Source: Anaerosporobacter mobilis DSM 15930 (GTDB taxonomy: Bacteria; Bacillota; Clostridia; Lachnospirales; Lachnospiraceae). From it: DNA of 56,971 nucleotides. Within the stretch, counting starts at the first letter, position 1, and every line of letters begins with the position of its first letter. This document shows positions 35,076-43,795 of this stretch, piece after piece. Both the position numbers and the translations under genes were made by a program. The notes below the pieces were generated by a model. The model was not told the origin of the DNA. It did not search any database and saw nothing but the letters and a program-made list of their open reading frames with translations. The stretch lies in NCBI RefSeq assembly GCF_900142955.1, contig NZ_FRCP01000028.1, positions 1 through 56,971 of the forward strand, in the 5' to 3' direction.

Positions 35076-36908
35076 ATGAAGTTTAAAAATCTTTCCTATC
35101 GTACTCAACTTTTTCTGGCAGCCTTGCTGTTAGTCACTATACCAATTACTTTAGTCGGTGTCATTACAGCAAAGCGCAATGCATCCACCCTAGTGTCCGA
35201 TTACAACACTTCGATGGAAACGATTATTTCACAAGCTAATCTAGCCCTTGATACCTTACTAGCAGATGCTACAAAAATTGCTGATTTACCACTTCTAAAT
35301 CAGGATATTAAAAAAGCAATGGTTACTAATTATAAGGATAATTATCTCGCCTACTCTCATGATTCAACTAAGTTCAAGACTCTTTTTAGTCAGACAAATA
35401 GGCTGAATCAGAACCTAGTTACCTGTGTCTTTAAAAACCGCTTTGGTTATACATTTGATTATAATATTATTGGTGTCCAACGCCAGACTCAAATTACTGA
35501 AAATATAAGAAACTGGAAAAGCATTGCACAGAGTGCTCCTAACTATACATATTTTGCACCTCTTCAACAGACATCTATTGATTCCCAGAAAAACGTACTA
35601 CCCATGATTAAAATACTATTTGATGGTTATGACTTTAAGGAAATTGGTATCTGTTATGCAGAAATAAACTTTGAATCAGTAGAAAACATTCTTGTTTCTG
35701 CCCAAAACGCAGAAAATACCATTCTAATATATAACGCAGAAGGAGATCTTACCTTTTCCTCCAATGAAAGTTACATACAAAACCAATCCTCCTATACTGA
35801 ACTATTGTCATCCTTATCGGAATTTAATAAATCTATTGTAGACAGTGATTCCATCAAAACTCAGAAATTTGAGATTGGGAAAAAAACCTACTTGATAAAC
35901 GGGGTATATAATAAAACAACTGGCTGGCATCTAGTTCAACTACTTGATAGCCATATCATAAACCAGATTTATCAAAATAATTTCCTAAATTATCTTGGTG
36001 TCTTTTCTCTTATTCTTATTCTGGGACTAGTACTTGCAATTATATTATCAAAAAAAATGACTGTTTCTATCTCCAAGCTGTGCGACGAGATGGATTCCTA
36101 CAATACGGATAGTTACAGTGCTATCAGTATGGAAGCTTGTGTTTCCAATAAAGAACTTAGAAAGCTTGTTACCAGTTTTAATAATTTGAATCAACGTCTT
36201 ACAGACAGCCTTCAACAAAATTATCAAATTCGTTTAGCCGAACAGCAAATGCACATACAGATGCTTCAGTTTCAAATTAATCATCATTTTCTCTATAATA
36301 CACTAAATGTAATCAAATCATTAGCAAACATTAACAATGTCCCTGCTATTGAGACAGTAGCGGTCTGTATGTCTGATCTTCTTCGCTATAATTTGGACAA
36401 ATTTCCAATTGCCAAATTAAAAGAAGAAATTGCACAAATTAATCGTTATATGACCATACAAAATATCCGTTTCCCAGATAAGTTTATCTGTGACTATAGC
36501 ATTCCGGAGCAATTGCAAACTCTGGATATACCAGCCTTTATCTTGCAACCTTTTGTGGAAAATAGCATTGAACACGGATTTAGAAAAAAAGAAACTGACT
36601 GCTATATCAGTATCAGTTGCAATATAGAAAATAACATTCTTCATTTCTTTATTGTGGATAACGGTTCTGGTATGTCGAAAGAAACACTGCAACAGATTCA
36701 AGACAGATTATCTCAAGATAATCTCTCTGCTACTTCCTTAGAGGATTTGAATGAGCGTAAACATCACTCCATCGGTATTCGGAACGTACATCATCGTATA
36801 CAGAGTTATTATGGAAAAGAATATGGCCTAACCATAGAAAGCAAGGAAAACTATGGTACCATCATTGATATCAAGCTTCCATTTGAACGGGAACATCCTA
36901 CTAACTAA
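35076..36908 (+). CDS. YesM-type sensor histidine kinase
   Basis: 610 residues. A first membrane helix (LFLAALLLVTIPITLVGVI), an extracellular sensor domain of about 250 residues, a second helix (YLGVFSLILILGLVLAIILS), a HAMP-like linker, then the His_kinase domain with LQFQINHHFLYNTLNVIKSL and a C-terminal ATPase domain (LQPFVENSIEHGF, IVDNGSGMSKE, SIGIRNVHHRI). It is divergent from, and presumably controls through the YesN-type regulator, the importer operon. AAAGGAG precedes the ATG. Confidence 0.94.
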   Translation: MKFKNLSYRTQLFLAALLLVTIPITLVGVITAKRNASTLVSDYNTSMETIISQANLALDTLLADATKIADLPLLNQDIKKAMVTNYKDNYLAYSHDSTKFKTLFSQTNRLNQNLVTCVFKNRFGYTFDYNIIGVQRQTQITENIRNWKSIAQSAPNYTYFAPLQQTSIDSQKNVLPMIKILFDGYDFKEIGICYAEINFESVENILVSAQNAENTILIYNAEGDLTFSSNESYIQNQSSYTELLSSLSEFNKSIVDSDSIKTQKFEIGKKTYLINGVYNKTTGWHLVQLLDSHIINQIYQNNFLNYLGVFSLILILGLVLAIILSKKMTVSISKLCDEMDSYNTDSYSAISMEACVSNKELRKLVTSFNNLNQRLTDSLQQNYQIRLAEQQMHIQMLQFQINHHFLYNTLNVIKSLANINNVPAIETVAVCMSDLLRYNLDKFPIAKLKEEIAQINRYMTIQNIRFPDKFICDYSIPEQLQTLDIPAFILQPFVENSIEHGFRKKETDCYISISCNIENNILHFFIVDNGSGMSKETLQQIQDRLSQDNLSATSLEDLNERKHHSIGIRNVHHRIQSYYGKEYGLTIESKENYGTIIDIKLPFEREHPTN

Positions 36909-36932
36909 AAAGTAAATATCGTAACACGCAAA

Positions 36933-36971
36933 AGACCGGTTAGAATGCTTCTATTACACTCCAACCGGTCT
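36933..36971. terminator. Terminator of the sensor kinase gene
   Basis: AGACCGGTT and AACCGGTCT form the outer stem with partial extension inwards, followed by TATTTTA on the plus strand and preceded by an A-rich run. Confidence 0.75.
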
Positions 36972-37015
36972 ATTTTAAATTCCAAAGGGTTTATTCTTAC
37001 AATCTCAGAAGGTTC

Positions 37016-37801
37016 TTACCCTTCCATATATCTCGTTAAGAATTGCTTGGTTCTTTCTTCTCTCGGACTATCAATGACTTGTTTTGATGCCCCCTGCTCC
37101 ACAATCATACCATCATCCATGAATATAATTTGATCTGCAACATCTCTCGCAAATGCCATCTCATGAGTTACGATAATCATCGTCGTCTTCTGCGTCGCTA
37201 ACCCTCTTATCACCTTTAATACTTCACCTGTAAGCTCCGGATCTAAGGCTGAAGTTGGTTCATCAAAGCAAAGTATGTCAGGCTTTAATGCCAATGCTCT
37301 AGCGATAGCAACTCTTTGTTGCTGTCCACCAGAAAGTTGATGAGGATAATGGGATATACGATCCGCTAATCCCATTTGTTCCAATAAAGCTTTGCCGTGT
37401 TCATCTATTTCCTCATAAATATCTCTTTTATGCTGCTTAAAATCTGTTCTTTCTTTTGCTAACAACCGTTCTGCTAAAGTAACATTCTCAAGTGCCGTAT
37501 ATTGAGGAAACAGATGAAAGGATTGAAATACCATACCAAAATGAAGTCGCTTTAATCTCAAGTTCTTCTCTTTTTGTGAGGCTTGCCAACTAGCATCAAA
37601 TAAAGTCTCCCCTTTTACTTCAATACTTCCTCTACTTGGTGAGTCTAAAAAATTCAGACACCTTAATAACGTAGTCTTGCCTGAACCAGAAGAACCAATA
37701 ATGGCTAATGCATTTCCTTCTTCTAGTGTAAAGCTAACATTTTTTAAGACTTGAGTACTACCAAAATCTTTTTGTATGCCATTTACCTCTAAAATCGCCA
37801 T
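37016..37801 (-). CDS. Amino-acid ABC importer ATPase (GlnQ-like)
   Basis: 261 residues: Walker A GSSGSGKTT near residue 36, Q-loop MVFQSFHLFPQYTALENV, signature LSGGQQQRVAIARAL near 153, Walker B DILCFDEPTSALDPE and H-loop VTHEM. The FQSFHLFPQ segment and length are those of polar amino-acid importers. It forms one operon with the permease and binding protein upstream. AAGGAGG precedes the ATG. Confidence 0.96.
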   Translation of the reverse strand: MAILEVNGIQKDFGSTQVLKNVSFTLEEGNALAIIGSSGSGKTTLLRCLNFLDSPSRGSIEVKGETLFDASWQASQKEKNLRLKRLHFGMVFQSFHLFPQYTALENVTLAERLLAKERTDFKQHKRDIYEEIDEHGKALLEQMGLADRISHYPHQLSGGQQQRVAIARALALKPDILCFDEPTSALDPELTGEVLKVIRGLATQKTTMIIVTHEMAFARDVADQIIFMDDGMIVEQGASKQVIDSPREERTKQFLTRYMEG

Positions 37802-37812
37802 ATTTGTCCTCC

Positions 37813-38469
37813 TTATCTGAAATAATCTAGTTTTCGTTCAATGTAATTAAATAGTAACGTAAGTATACCTATAAATAGTAAATAATAAACTCCTGTATAA
37901 AATAGTGGCCAAGTAAGTCCTGCTGATTTCATAAAGGAATATCCTGCAAATGTAAGTTCATACGCTGCAATAATTCGTGCTAGCGAAGTATCCTTGACAA
38001 GCGTAATAATCTCATTGGACATAGGTGGAACAACATGTTTTACCATTTGCAATAAGGTAATCTTAAAAAATATTTGACTCTTTGTCATACCAAGTACTTG
38101 CCCAGCCTCTCGTTGTCCTGCTGGAACACTTTTGATACCACCGCGAAAGATAACTGAAAAATAGCACGCATAATTGATGGTAAATGCCACCACAGTAGCC
38201 ATCATTCGTCCAGTCTCATCACCACTCCATATATTATGTTTTAACCATAACCCTGGTCCATAAAAGATAATAATTAATTGTAGCATTAACGGTGTACCAC
38301 GAATCACCCAGACGATGACCTGTATTGCACTACGTAATAATCTCCATTTACTCATTGATGCAAACGAGGTGATAAGCCCCAATGGAAGAGCAAATAAAAG
38401 AGTCAGTATAAAAATCTGAAAGGTGGTCCATAAACCGTCAAGCAATGCTTGCGTTACAGTAAAAAACAT
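37813..38469 (-). CDS. Amino-acid ABC importer permease (HisM/GlnP-like)
   Basis: 218 residues with four to five helices. VTQALLDGLWTTFQIFILT at the start, VIRGTPLMLQLIIIFYG, and the EAA-type loop GQREAGQVLGMTKSQIFFKITLLQMVKHVVPP identify a polar amino-acid permease. It sits between the binding-protein and ATPase genes. AAAGGAG precedes the ATG. Confidence 0.96.
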   Translation of the reverse strand: MFFTVTQALLDGLWTTFQIFILTLLFALPLGLITSFASMSKWRLLRSAIQVIVWVIRGTPLMLQLIIIFYGPGLWLKHNIWSGDETGRMMATVVAFTINYACYFSVIFRGGIKSVPAGQREAGQVLGMTKSQIFFKITLLQMVKHVVPPMSNEIITLVKDTSLARIIAAYELTFAGYSFMKSAGLTWPLFYTGVYYLLFIGILTLLFNYIERKLDYFR

Positions 38470-38511
38470 AACAATTTCTCCTTTGTTTTAATCCAATATA
38501 AGACGAAGTGT

Positions 38512-39312
38512 TTATTTATCCATGACAACAACGACTTGTGCATTGTTGCAATAAGCATTGCTACATTCCATTGCTTCTAGCACTTCATTGGTTAATGTCA
38601 TACCATTCCATACAACATCAATGTTCTTAGATTCTAATTCCATAATTTTGTTATCCCAATCAATTTCAATAAATTGTACTTCTACACCCAATTTTTCTGC
38701 TACTAGACGAGCCATATCTGCGTCAAAACCTATCCATTCACCAGAACCATCTTTATAATCCATTGGTTCAAAATCCGTAATACCAACGATTAATGTACCT
38801 TTTCCTTGAATATAAGATACATCACTATCTTCTGCCTCTATGTATTCTACCTCTTTTTGCTCAACAAGAGATTCTTGAACACCATATTTTTTAGCGACCT
38901 CTTCCATAGAGCCATCTGCATAAGTGTCTGCAAATACTTTATTGATATAAGATGCAAGATCAGATCCCTTACGGCAACCAACACCGTATTCTTCCGTTGT
39001 TAATTCGTTGGTATGTATCATATCTGGATAACTTGTACCTTCTCCTATCATGGCTCCTGCCATTAACAAATCAATGATGGCTGCATCGGAAGTCCCTGAA
39101 GCTACTTCCATTAATGCATCTGCCTGGGATGCTACCGAATTATATTGATATCCTTTTTCTTTTGCTGCTGCTTCACCAGCAGAACCAGCTTCTACTGCAT
39201 ATACAATATTTCCCCCATCACTACTTGTTTTCTTTGATTTCTTACTACAGCCTACAAGTGCTAAACTCATGACTAAAACTAGAATGAGTGTAATTGCTAT
39301 TTTGTTTTTCAT
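38512..39312 (-). CDS. Amino-acid-binding lipoprotein with circularly permuted halves
   Basis: 266 residues with signal MKNKIAITLILVLVMSLALVGC and lipobox ALVGC. In ordinary GlnH/HisJ-type proteins the GxLxVGxxxxFxPxxY...GFDxDxAxxxAxxLG segment comes first. Here it comes last: KGTLIVGITDFEPMDYKDGSGEWIGFDADMARLVAEKLG starts near residue 171. The first half instead holds what is normally the C-terminal part: SQADALMEVASGTSDAAIIDLLMA, EYGVGCRKGSDLASYINKVF and DGSMEEVAKKYGV. The chain ends at the hinge strand AQVVVVMDK. The total length is near normal, so nothing is lost. Partner permease and ATPase genes follow directly. Confidence 0.9.
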   Translation of the reverse strand: MKNKIAITLILVLVMSLALVGCSKKSKKTSSDGGNIVYAVEAGSAGEAAAKEKGYQYNSVASQADALMEVASGTSDAAIIDLLMAGAMIGEGTSYPDMIHTNELTTEEYGVGCRKGSDLASYINKVFADTYADGSMEEVAKKYGVQESLVEQKEVEYIEAEDSDVSYIQGKGTLIVGITDFEPMDYKDGSGEWIGFDADMARLVAEKLGVEVQFIEIDWDNKIMELESKNIDVVWNGMTLTNEVLEAMECSNAYCNNAQVVVVMDK

Positions 39313-39530
39313 AATTTTTCCTCCTGTTATATACTTGGCTTTGTTTATTTACCATAATACCATAGTAGCATACTAAAGTAAAGGTGGTAATACAAATGAC
39401 TTTTACTCTCTAGGGCAACTCCAGGTACATTTACTCAATCCATATTTTAGGATTTACGTTTTATACTTGATTATATAAAAACATCTGTATGCTGTTAAGA
39501 GCATACACCCCTGGCATTTTACTATATGAC
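39313..39530. other. Intergenic region without a recognisable gene
   Basis: This stretch is upstream of the amino-acid importer operon and downstream of the toxin-island edge. I see no coding frame with a ribosome binding site; the importer promoter should lie here. Confidence 0.5.
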
Positions 39531-39574
39531 AAAAGAAAGCCTTAGAAATCACGCAAAGCGCCATCTCTAAGGCT
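39531..39574 (-). terminator. Terminator at the left edge of the toxin island
   Basis: AGCCTTAGA and TCTAAGGCT form a 9-bp stem; the minus strand continues TTTCTTTTG. It ends transcription of the zinc-ribbon gene and of the leftward toxin-island transcripts. Confidence 0.7.
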
Positions 39575-39657
39575 CACCTTATCATTTAATAATCCCTTTA
39601 CTAACTCTCTTGCATCATCTCTTGCTAAATTTTGTATAGCATCCCTTTAATTCAATA

Positions 39658-40168
39658 TCACCATATTGGATCAATATCGGTAATTGAAATTTTATCAAAA
39701 TCTTTCTTCTTCGAATGCTCCAAAAAAACTATTCTTATCTTCTCTCTGGTTTTTATAGGGAGCAAATAGTTCATCGATCTGCTTATCTTAGTGAGACCAT
39801 ATGTAACATGTATCGATGTTTGTTTTTATTAAATGCCTTGTATCGTATCGTCTCACCCATTCAATGTCATCAAGATTAATAGATATACAGGGAATTTTAA
39901 TGACGGTATTAACTAAATCTATAAAGAGTCCAATTGCCTGATTTTCAGATTGAGGTTTAATTTTATATATAACTAATCGTTTGTTTGTGAAGGAAAATCT
40001 ACAGCTTGAAAACTTATCGACATACTTCTTATTATCATTATAATAAATGTATCCACCTGATAATAGCATAAGCTGTTCTATCATGGCATCGCTAAGATTT
40101 ACACCACATCGTTTGCAAATCATTTCATTGTTTTTTGCTTTGCAAATATGACATTTGATTTTTTTCAT
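39658..40168 (-). pseudogene. Zinc-ribbon plus PH-like protein, frameshifted
   Basis: The open part (126 residues) starts with a CxxC...CxxC zinc ribbon (CHICKAKNNEMICKRC) followed by a domain ending in SINLDDIEWVRRYDTRH, similar in feel to bacterial PH/GRAM-like domains. It stops at 39788. Reading on in the neighbouring frame gives about 48 further codons (VTYGLTKISRSMNYLL...ITDIDPIW) to a stop at 39658, so one base change near 39800 probably broke the gene. AAAGGAG precedes the ATG. It follows the gene at 40180 by 11 bases, so the two form an operon. Confidence 0.6.
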
Positions 40169-40179
40169 AAGTTACTCCT

Positions 40180-40800
40180 TTAATTACCAAAGATGGTGTC
40201 AAGGATATATGGAATAAGCAGATTATTCTTATTACTCCATACAGAAGAATTCCAAAGACGTTCGCCTGCTTTATCATATACAGTTACAGCTGAGCCGTTT
40301 GGAATCAGACTCTCACGATAATTTTCTTTATTTATGACAACCGTATTTTTTCCTGATTTATTTATTGACTTAGCCTCTAAACTATTAATAGTAAGCCCAC
40401 CAACCGCAACAGTGTCTCCCCTCATTATCGCATCTACATATCTTTGTGCCATTTTCCATGCTACAATAGAATGAACCGCATCAAACAACGGTGGAAAAAG
40501 CTTTGCGCTTTTGCGGGGATTTCTAATGAATGGTATTCCGAACATAGACATCGAATTCATATTGATACCGTGTGTCTTACCGTCATTCATCTAAAAGACT
40601 ACCGCACCGTCAAAGCTTCGACCAAGGGGAATGCCACAATAAGTATGAATCGTAGTTCCTCCGCAACCTGCCATTAATATCGCAATATCATCATAGCGAA
40701 TAATTTTCTTGTTAAATTCTACACGGTCATTATAAAACCGCGCACTTTTACCGTTTCTCTTATACGGTATATCTTCCAAATAATTCTCCATGTTATTCAA
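40180..40800 (-). pseudogene. PH-like protein interrupted by an in-frame TAG
   Basis: Two open parts in the same frame are separated by one TAG at 40591-40593. The first part (MENYLEDIPYKRNGK...IRYDDIAILMAGCGGTTIHTYCGIPLGRSFDGAVVF) looks like a PH/GRAM-like fold; the second continues with FGIPFIRNPRK and ends KAGERLWNSSVW...YILDTIFGN. The ATG after TAG has no ribosome binding site, so one broken gene is more likely than two. G-rich GGGGGGA lies six bases ahead of a TTG at 40800; the ATG at 40791 is the alternative. A partial second copy is at 42153-42356. Confidence 0.6.
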
Positions 40801-40834
40801 ATTAAATCCCCCCAAAGCAAATATAGTTTTAAAC

Positions 40835-40863
40835 AGTATAACAATATAAGAAAATATTGTCAA
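40835..40863 (-). promoter_or_regulatory. Consensus sigma-A promoter of the PH-like gene
   Basis: TTGACA, 17 bases, TATACT on the minus strand. The paralogous copy near 42300 has decayed to TTAACA and AATACT, which supports that this is the working ancestor. Confidence 0.75.
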
Positions 40864-40930
40864 TTATAGGCAGGGATATAGCAATATTTATTGCTAGTAT
40901 TGGAAAGCATGTTCGTAATGTTTTCTACAC

Positions 40931-40985
40931 AAGCAAGATGCTGCCTATTCACTGGCACCAACTAAAACTGCTTTCGCCATAGCAA
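40931..40985 (-). pseudogene. LXG-toxin stem scrap
   Basis: Two pieces of the LXG-like toxin gene are joined: AAGCAAGATGCTGCCTATTC (as at 48063-48082) and ACTGGCACCAACTAAAACTG (as at 48270 onwards), with the 190 bases between them deleted. Confidence 0.8.
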
Positions 40986-41006
40986 ATAAAACGTGACAAG
41001 CTGTAA

Positions 41007-41105
41007 TTAACAATGCAATCCTAATTTTCTTATGCCAATAGCGTAATTAACTTTGGTTAAATTATGCAGTTGGATATCATCTGAAGTCATTCTTGTAATA
41101 CGCAT
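41007..41105 (-). other. Leader-stub ORF, copy 1 (32 codons)
   Basis: An ATG preceded by AGAGGTG opens MRITRMTSDDIQLHNLTKV and stops after 32 codons. It is one of four related starts (see 44557, 50309 and 54122) of the form MRxxKxxSxxIxL. Each looks like the 5' end of a longer gene that has been cut off, possibly essC. Confidence 0.55.
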
Positions 41106-41107
41106 AA

Positions 41108-41154
41108 AAACGCACCTCTTTCACAATAAAATTTGTTTTAATAGAAGTGCGTTT
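41108..41154 (-). promoter_or_regulatory. SD-sequestering leader hairpin, copy 1
   Basis: On the minus strand AAACGCACTTCT pairs with AGAGGTGCGTTT, the second arm containing the ribosome binding site. The ATG follows within three bases. Confidence 0.65.
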
Positions 41155-41197
41155 ATATCAGCATATTCGAACTAAATTTTTTCTTGTTAAAAAATAA

Positions 41198-41512
41198 TTA
41201 AAAGTATTCTTTCATAATTGCCCATACTTTTTTTACTTCATCGTTATATCTTTCATTTAACTGGTTTCTCACTTCATTTTCGTCATATATAACAAAATCA
41301 CTCAGTCCACCTCTAGATACAAACAGACGATTATAACTCTCTATAAGGTATTGCATTTTTTCATCATCATTTTCATCTGAATCAATACAATTCACTTGTC
41401 CCATAAGTATATTTAATACTCCGTTATACTGTCCATTCCCATATTTTTGTACTAACTTACCTATTTCTATATATGATGTACGCAATTGCAAAATTTCATC
41501 ATTTTCCAACAT
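41198..41512 (-). CDS. Putative immunity protein, 104 aa
   Basis: An acidic, mostly helical protein of 104 residues with one Cys and no membrane helix. It begins 13 bases after the stop of the frameshifted toxin tip at 41525, in the position of a cognate immunity gene, and AGGAG precedes its ATG. I do not recognise a named immunity family. Leader copy 1 follows after a short gap. Confidence 0.6.
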   Translation of the reverse strand: MLENDEILQLRTSYIEIGKLVQKYGNGQYNGVLNILMGQVNCIDSDENDDEKMQYLIESYNRLFVSRGGLSDFVIYDENEVRNQLNERYNDEVKKVWAIMKEYF

Positions 41513-41524
41513 TCTTTTTTTCTC

Positions 41525-42192
41525 CTATTGCAATGGTGTCTTTCCTACAATCTCAAACAACCACGGTGAATCTATATATGTTTGCATAATGTCATGTCCT
41601 CCTACATATGTGCCCCCTTGCGGTCCGACAGGTCCAGTATACACAGTCGTTCCTTTTGGTATTTAACAGATGCAGGCGGTTCACTAGTAAACCATCTTCC
41701 ATAAGGATTTTGTGAATTACCTGCACGATACATTATTATACCTTCTTGTAATACTTCCATGTTATATCTTCCACCATAAAAATTCTTTGCAGGTTGGTTT
41801 GGCATTTCAGCTAATGGTCCAGGATTTTCAATCATATTATACTGATAATTTGCTATATCATCTGTTCCATATACAACGGAAGATTTACCACCCCTATTAA
41901 ACATCTTCAACTTCAATGACGAAAATGCCTTTGATAATCCATAAGCAATACCCGCAAATGCTACTCCTGTTACCCCGGCAACTACAACATCAATTACTAT
42001 TTTCTTCAGTGACATTACTTCTCCCTTAATTCCAATATCACCTAAATCACCAAGCAAGATGCTGCCTATTCCAGAAGCTCCACCACTTAGTAATGTTTGT
42101 CCCAGGGTCATTGATACACCTTTTACAGCTCCAGTAAAAGCGAATCCCAACAAAAGAATTCCAAAGACGTTCGCCTGCTTTATCATATACAA
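41525..42192 (-). pseudogene. Truncated, frameshifted LXG-type toxin
   Basis: The first part (FTGAVKGVSMTLGQTLLSGG...SKAFSSLKLKM) is the hydrophobic stem of the island's LXG-like toxin, lacking the whole N-terminal secretion domain. The toxin tip follows: NPGPLAEMPNQPAKNFYGGRY...YRAGNSQNPYGRWFTSEPPASVKYQ. The frame ends at 41602, but one frame over it continues KGTTVYTGPVGPQGGTYVGG...IVGKTPLQ to 41525. The GRWFTSEPP and YTGPVGPQGG segments recur in many polymorphic toxins; the activity is unknown to me, an ADP-ribosyltransferase being one guess. The 5' end is fused to a scrap of the PH-like gene. Confidence 0.75.
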
Positions 42193-42356
42193 TTATAGCT
42201 GAGCCGTTTGGAATCTGACTCTCACTGTAATTTTCTTTATTTATGACAACCGTATTTTTTTCTGATTTATTTATATAAACAGTATTACAATATATGGAAA
42301 TATTGTTAATTATAGCAAGGATATAACAATATTTATTGCTAGTATTGGAAAGCATG
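42153..42356 (-). pseudogene. Internally deleted copy of the PH-like gene and its promoter
   Basis: 42153-42275 matches 40243-40367 (NTVVINKENYSESQIPNGSA, VYDKAGERLWNS) and 42276-42356 matches 40828-40913 (promoter and upstream region). The 460 bases between are missing. Confidence 0.8.
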
Positions 42357-42449
42357 TAATATTTTCAAAAAGTGGTGGGTTCTCTTGGACCTCTCAATGT
42401 CTCTACAGTATCTTTCAAGTCTGTTCTCATCATAAGCTTTTTTTATATC

Positions 42450-43058
42450 CTATAGCATTCCCTCCTCAAATAACTTTATATTTTTCTTTCTATCATCTAT
42501 ATCGCTCAAAAGAAATTTCCTTTTTAGTCCAATATTATTAGTGATTTCTTGCAAATCATATGGATTTTTTATAATTCCTTTATTATATAAAATTCCTGTA
42601 ACAGCTGTACTTCGTATAACTTCATTATCACTATTAATATAAATGTGTACTAATAAACTATATGCTTTTTCTGAAGGGCTACAATATGCTAAGTTTGAAA
42701 CAAACGAAATATTACCTGGCGCTTTTTCAATATTTCTCATTATGCTGTCTAAATACTTTGTTTCCCTTGTGTTTTCATATAACACTCGAGATATTAACAC
42801 ACTTCCACCACTAGGAACATTAAGTTCCTGTAACTTTTTTTCAAGCGAATCCAAGCCATTATATTTTTTTAACCAAGGAAGAAATATTGCCAAGTCTATA
42901 TCATTATTGCAAAAATTATGCCAAATGAGATTTTCTACCTCTTCTCTCTCCCATTCGAATATTTCATCCAATGTTTTCGATTTATATCCAGCCATTTTCT
43001 GGTTTCCTGTTGCTTTAATCTGATTTGTAAAATCAATATATGCCTGACTATTTTCCAT
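42450..43058 (-). CDS. Immunity-type protein, paralogue 3 of the ART-like toxin partner
   Basis: About 202 residues, all helical, with tandem short helices like a HEAT-type solenoid. It begins MENSQAYIDFTNQIKATGNQKMAGY and contains the family-typical TAVTGILYNKGIIKNPYDLQEI. It is a paralogue of the proteins at 43158 and 46728, the latter lying directly behind the intact toxin. GGAGGTG lies seven bases ahead of the ATG at 43058. As the second tandem immunity gene it could protect against a toxin variant no longer encoded here. Confidence 0.72.
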   Translation of the reverse strand: MENSQAYIDFTNQIKATGNQKMAGYKSKTLDEIFEWEREEVENLIWHNFCNNDIDLAIFLPWLKKYNGLDSLEKKLQELNVPSGGSVLISRVLYENTRETKYLDSIMRNIEKAPGNISFVSNLAYCSPSEKAYSLLVHIYINSDNEVIRSTAVTGILYNKGIIKNPYDLQEITNNIGLKRKFLLSDIDDRKKNIKLFEEGML

Positions 43059-43074
43059 TAGTAAACACCTCCAA

Positions 43075-43104
43075 TAGCTGTATGTCATTTGTGTCATACA
43101 GCTA
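43075..43104. promoter_or_regulatory. Hairpin between two immunity paralogues
   Basis: TAGCTGTATG and CATACAGCTA form a perfect 10-bp stem around a 10-base loop, just upstream of the ribosome binding site of the 42450 gene. No T run follows, so it is more likely a processing or translation-control hairpin than a terminator. Confidence 0.5.
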
Positions 43105-43120
43105 ATAGTACTTAATTGAA

Positions 43121-43152
43121 GGATTATTTAATCCTAAAGTATAATCGTAAAT
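43121..43152 (-). repeat. Module-boundary motif, copy a
   Basis: CTAAAGTATAATCGTAAAT preceded by the small hairpin GGATTA-TT-TAATCC, directly after the immunity stop codon on the minus strand. Confidence 0.6.
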
Positions 43153-43157
43153 AAAAA

Positions 43158-43790
43158 TCAATTATAGTTTTTATAGTTGTCAAACTCTCCATTTTCAAGT
43201 TTTTTTATCATATCTATTTTTTCATCTTTTTGCGCATTTTTAAGTATTATTCTCAATTCCTTTTTACTAGAAACTTCTTCAATATCGTCGATATCTTTTA
43301 TAAATCCTTTATTATATAAAATACCATCTATAACGCTTCCACAAGCAATTCTATCTAAAGGTTTCTCATAAATAGTCACCAATAATTCATATACTTCTTC
43401 GCAGGGATGACATTCTGCTAAAATTGATATATATGTATAATCAAATTTTGATTGTACTATATTTTTTTCCATTAGTTTTAAATACTCATTTTCTTTTGTA
43501 TTATCATATATCAAAGAACACAATAGCATACTTGTATAGCTTGGTATCTTGCATTCGGAAACTGTATTTTTTAATGCTTGTATTCCATCATATAATTGTA
43601 ATTTAGGTAAAAGTACTGCTATATCCATATCTTTTTTATAAATAAATGTATTCCAAATTACTTTTTCTACTTCTGCCCTTTCATTATTATTGATTGAGTT
43701 TAGTATATTTATACTATATCCACTTAATTTATCCGCACCAGTCGCATTTATCTGACATAATAATTCTTCATATGCTTTACTTTTTTGCAT
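43158..43790 (-). CDS. Immunity-type protein, paralogue 2
   Basis: About 210 residues of the same helical family as 42450 and 46728: KAYEELLCQINATGADKLSGY at the start and GSVIDGILYNKGFIKDIDDIEE near the end. It follows the toxin tip at 43796 directly; AAGGAG inside the last toxin codons serves the ATG at 43790, so translation is coupled. This is the same toxin-immunity order as at 47329/46728. Confidence 0.75.
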   Translation of the reverse strand: MQKSKAYEELLCQINATGADKLSGYSINILNSINNNERAEVEKVIWNTFIYKKDMDIAVLLPKLQLYDGIQALKNTVSECKIPSYTSMLLCSLIYDNTKENEYLKLMEKNIVQSKFDYTYISILAECHPCEEVYELLVTIYEKPLDRIACGSVIDGILYNKGFIKDIDDIEEVSSKKELRIILKNAQKDEKIDMIKKLENGEFDNYKNYN

Positions 43791-43795
43791 TTCAT

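Noticed and set aside
40591..40593. TAG as a pyrrolysine or readthrough codon
   Set aside because: There is no sign of pyrrolysine genes here, the region is full of decaying genes, and a nonsense change is simpler.
42047..42355. 102-codon frame that looks like a new protein
   Set aside because: It is an accidental fusion across a duplicated PH-like gene scrap and the antiphase toxin stem.
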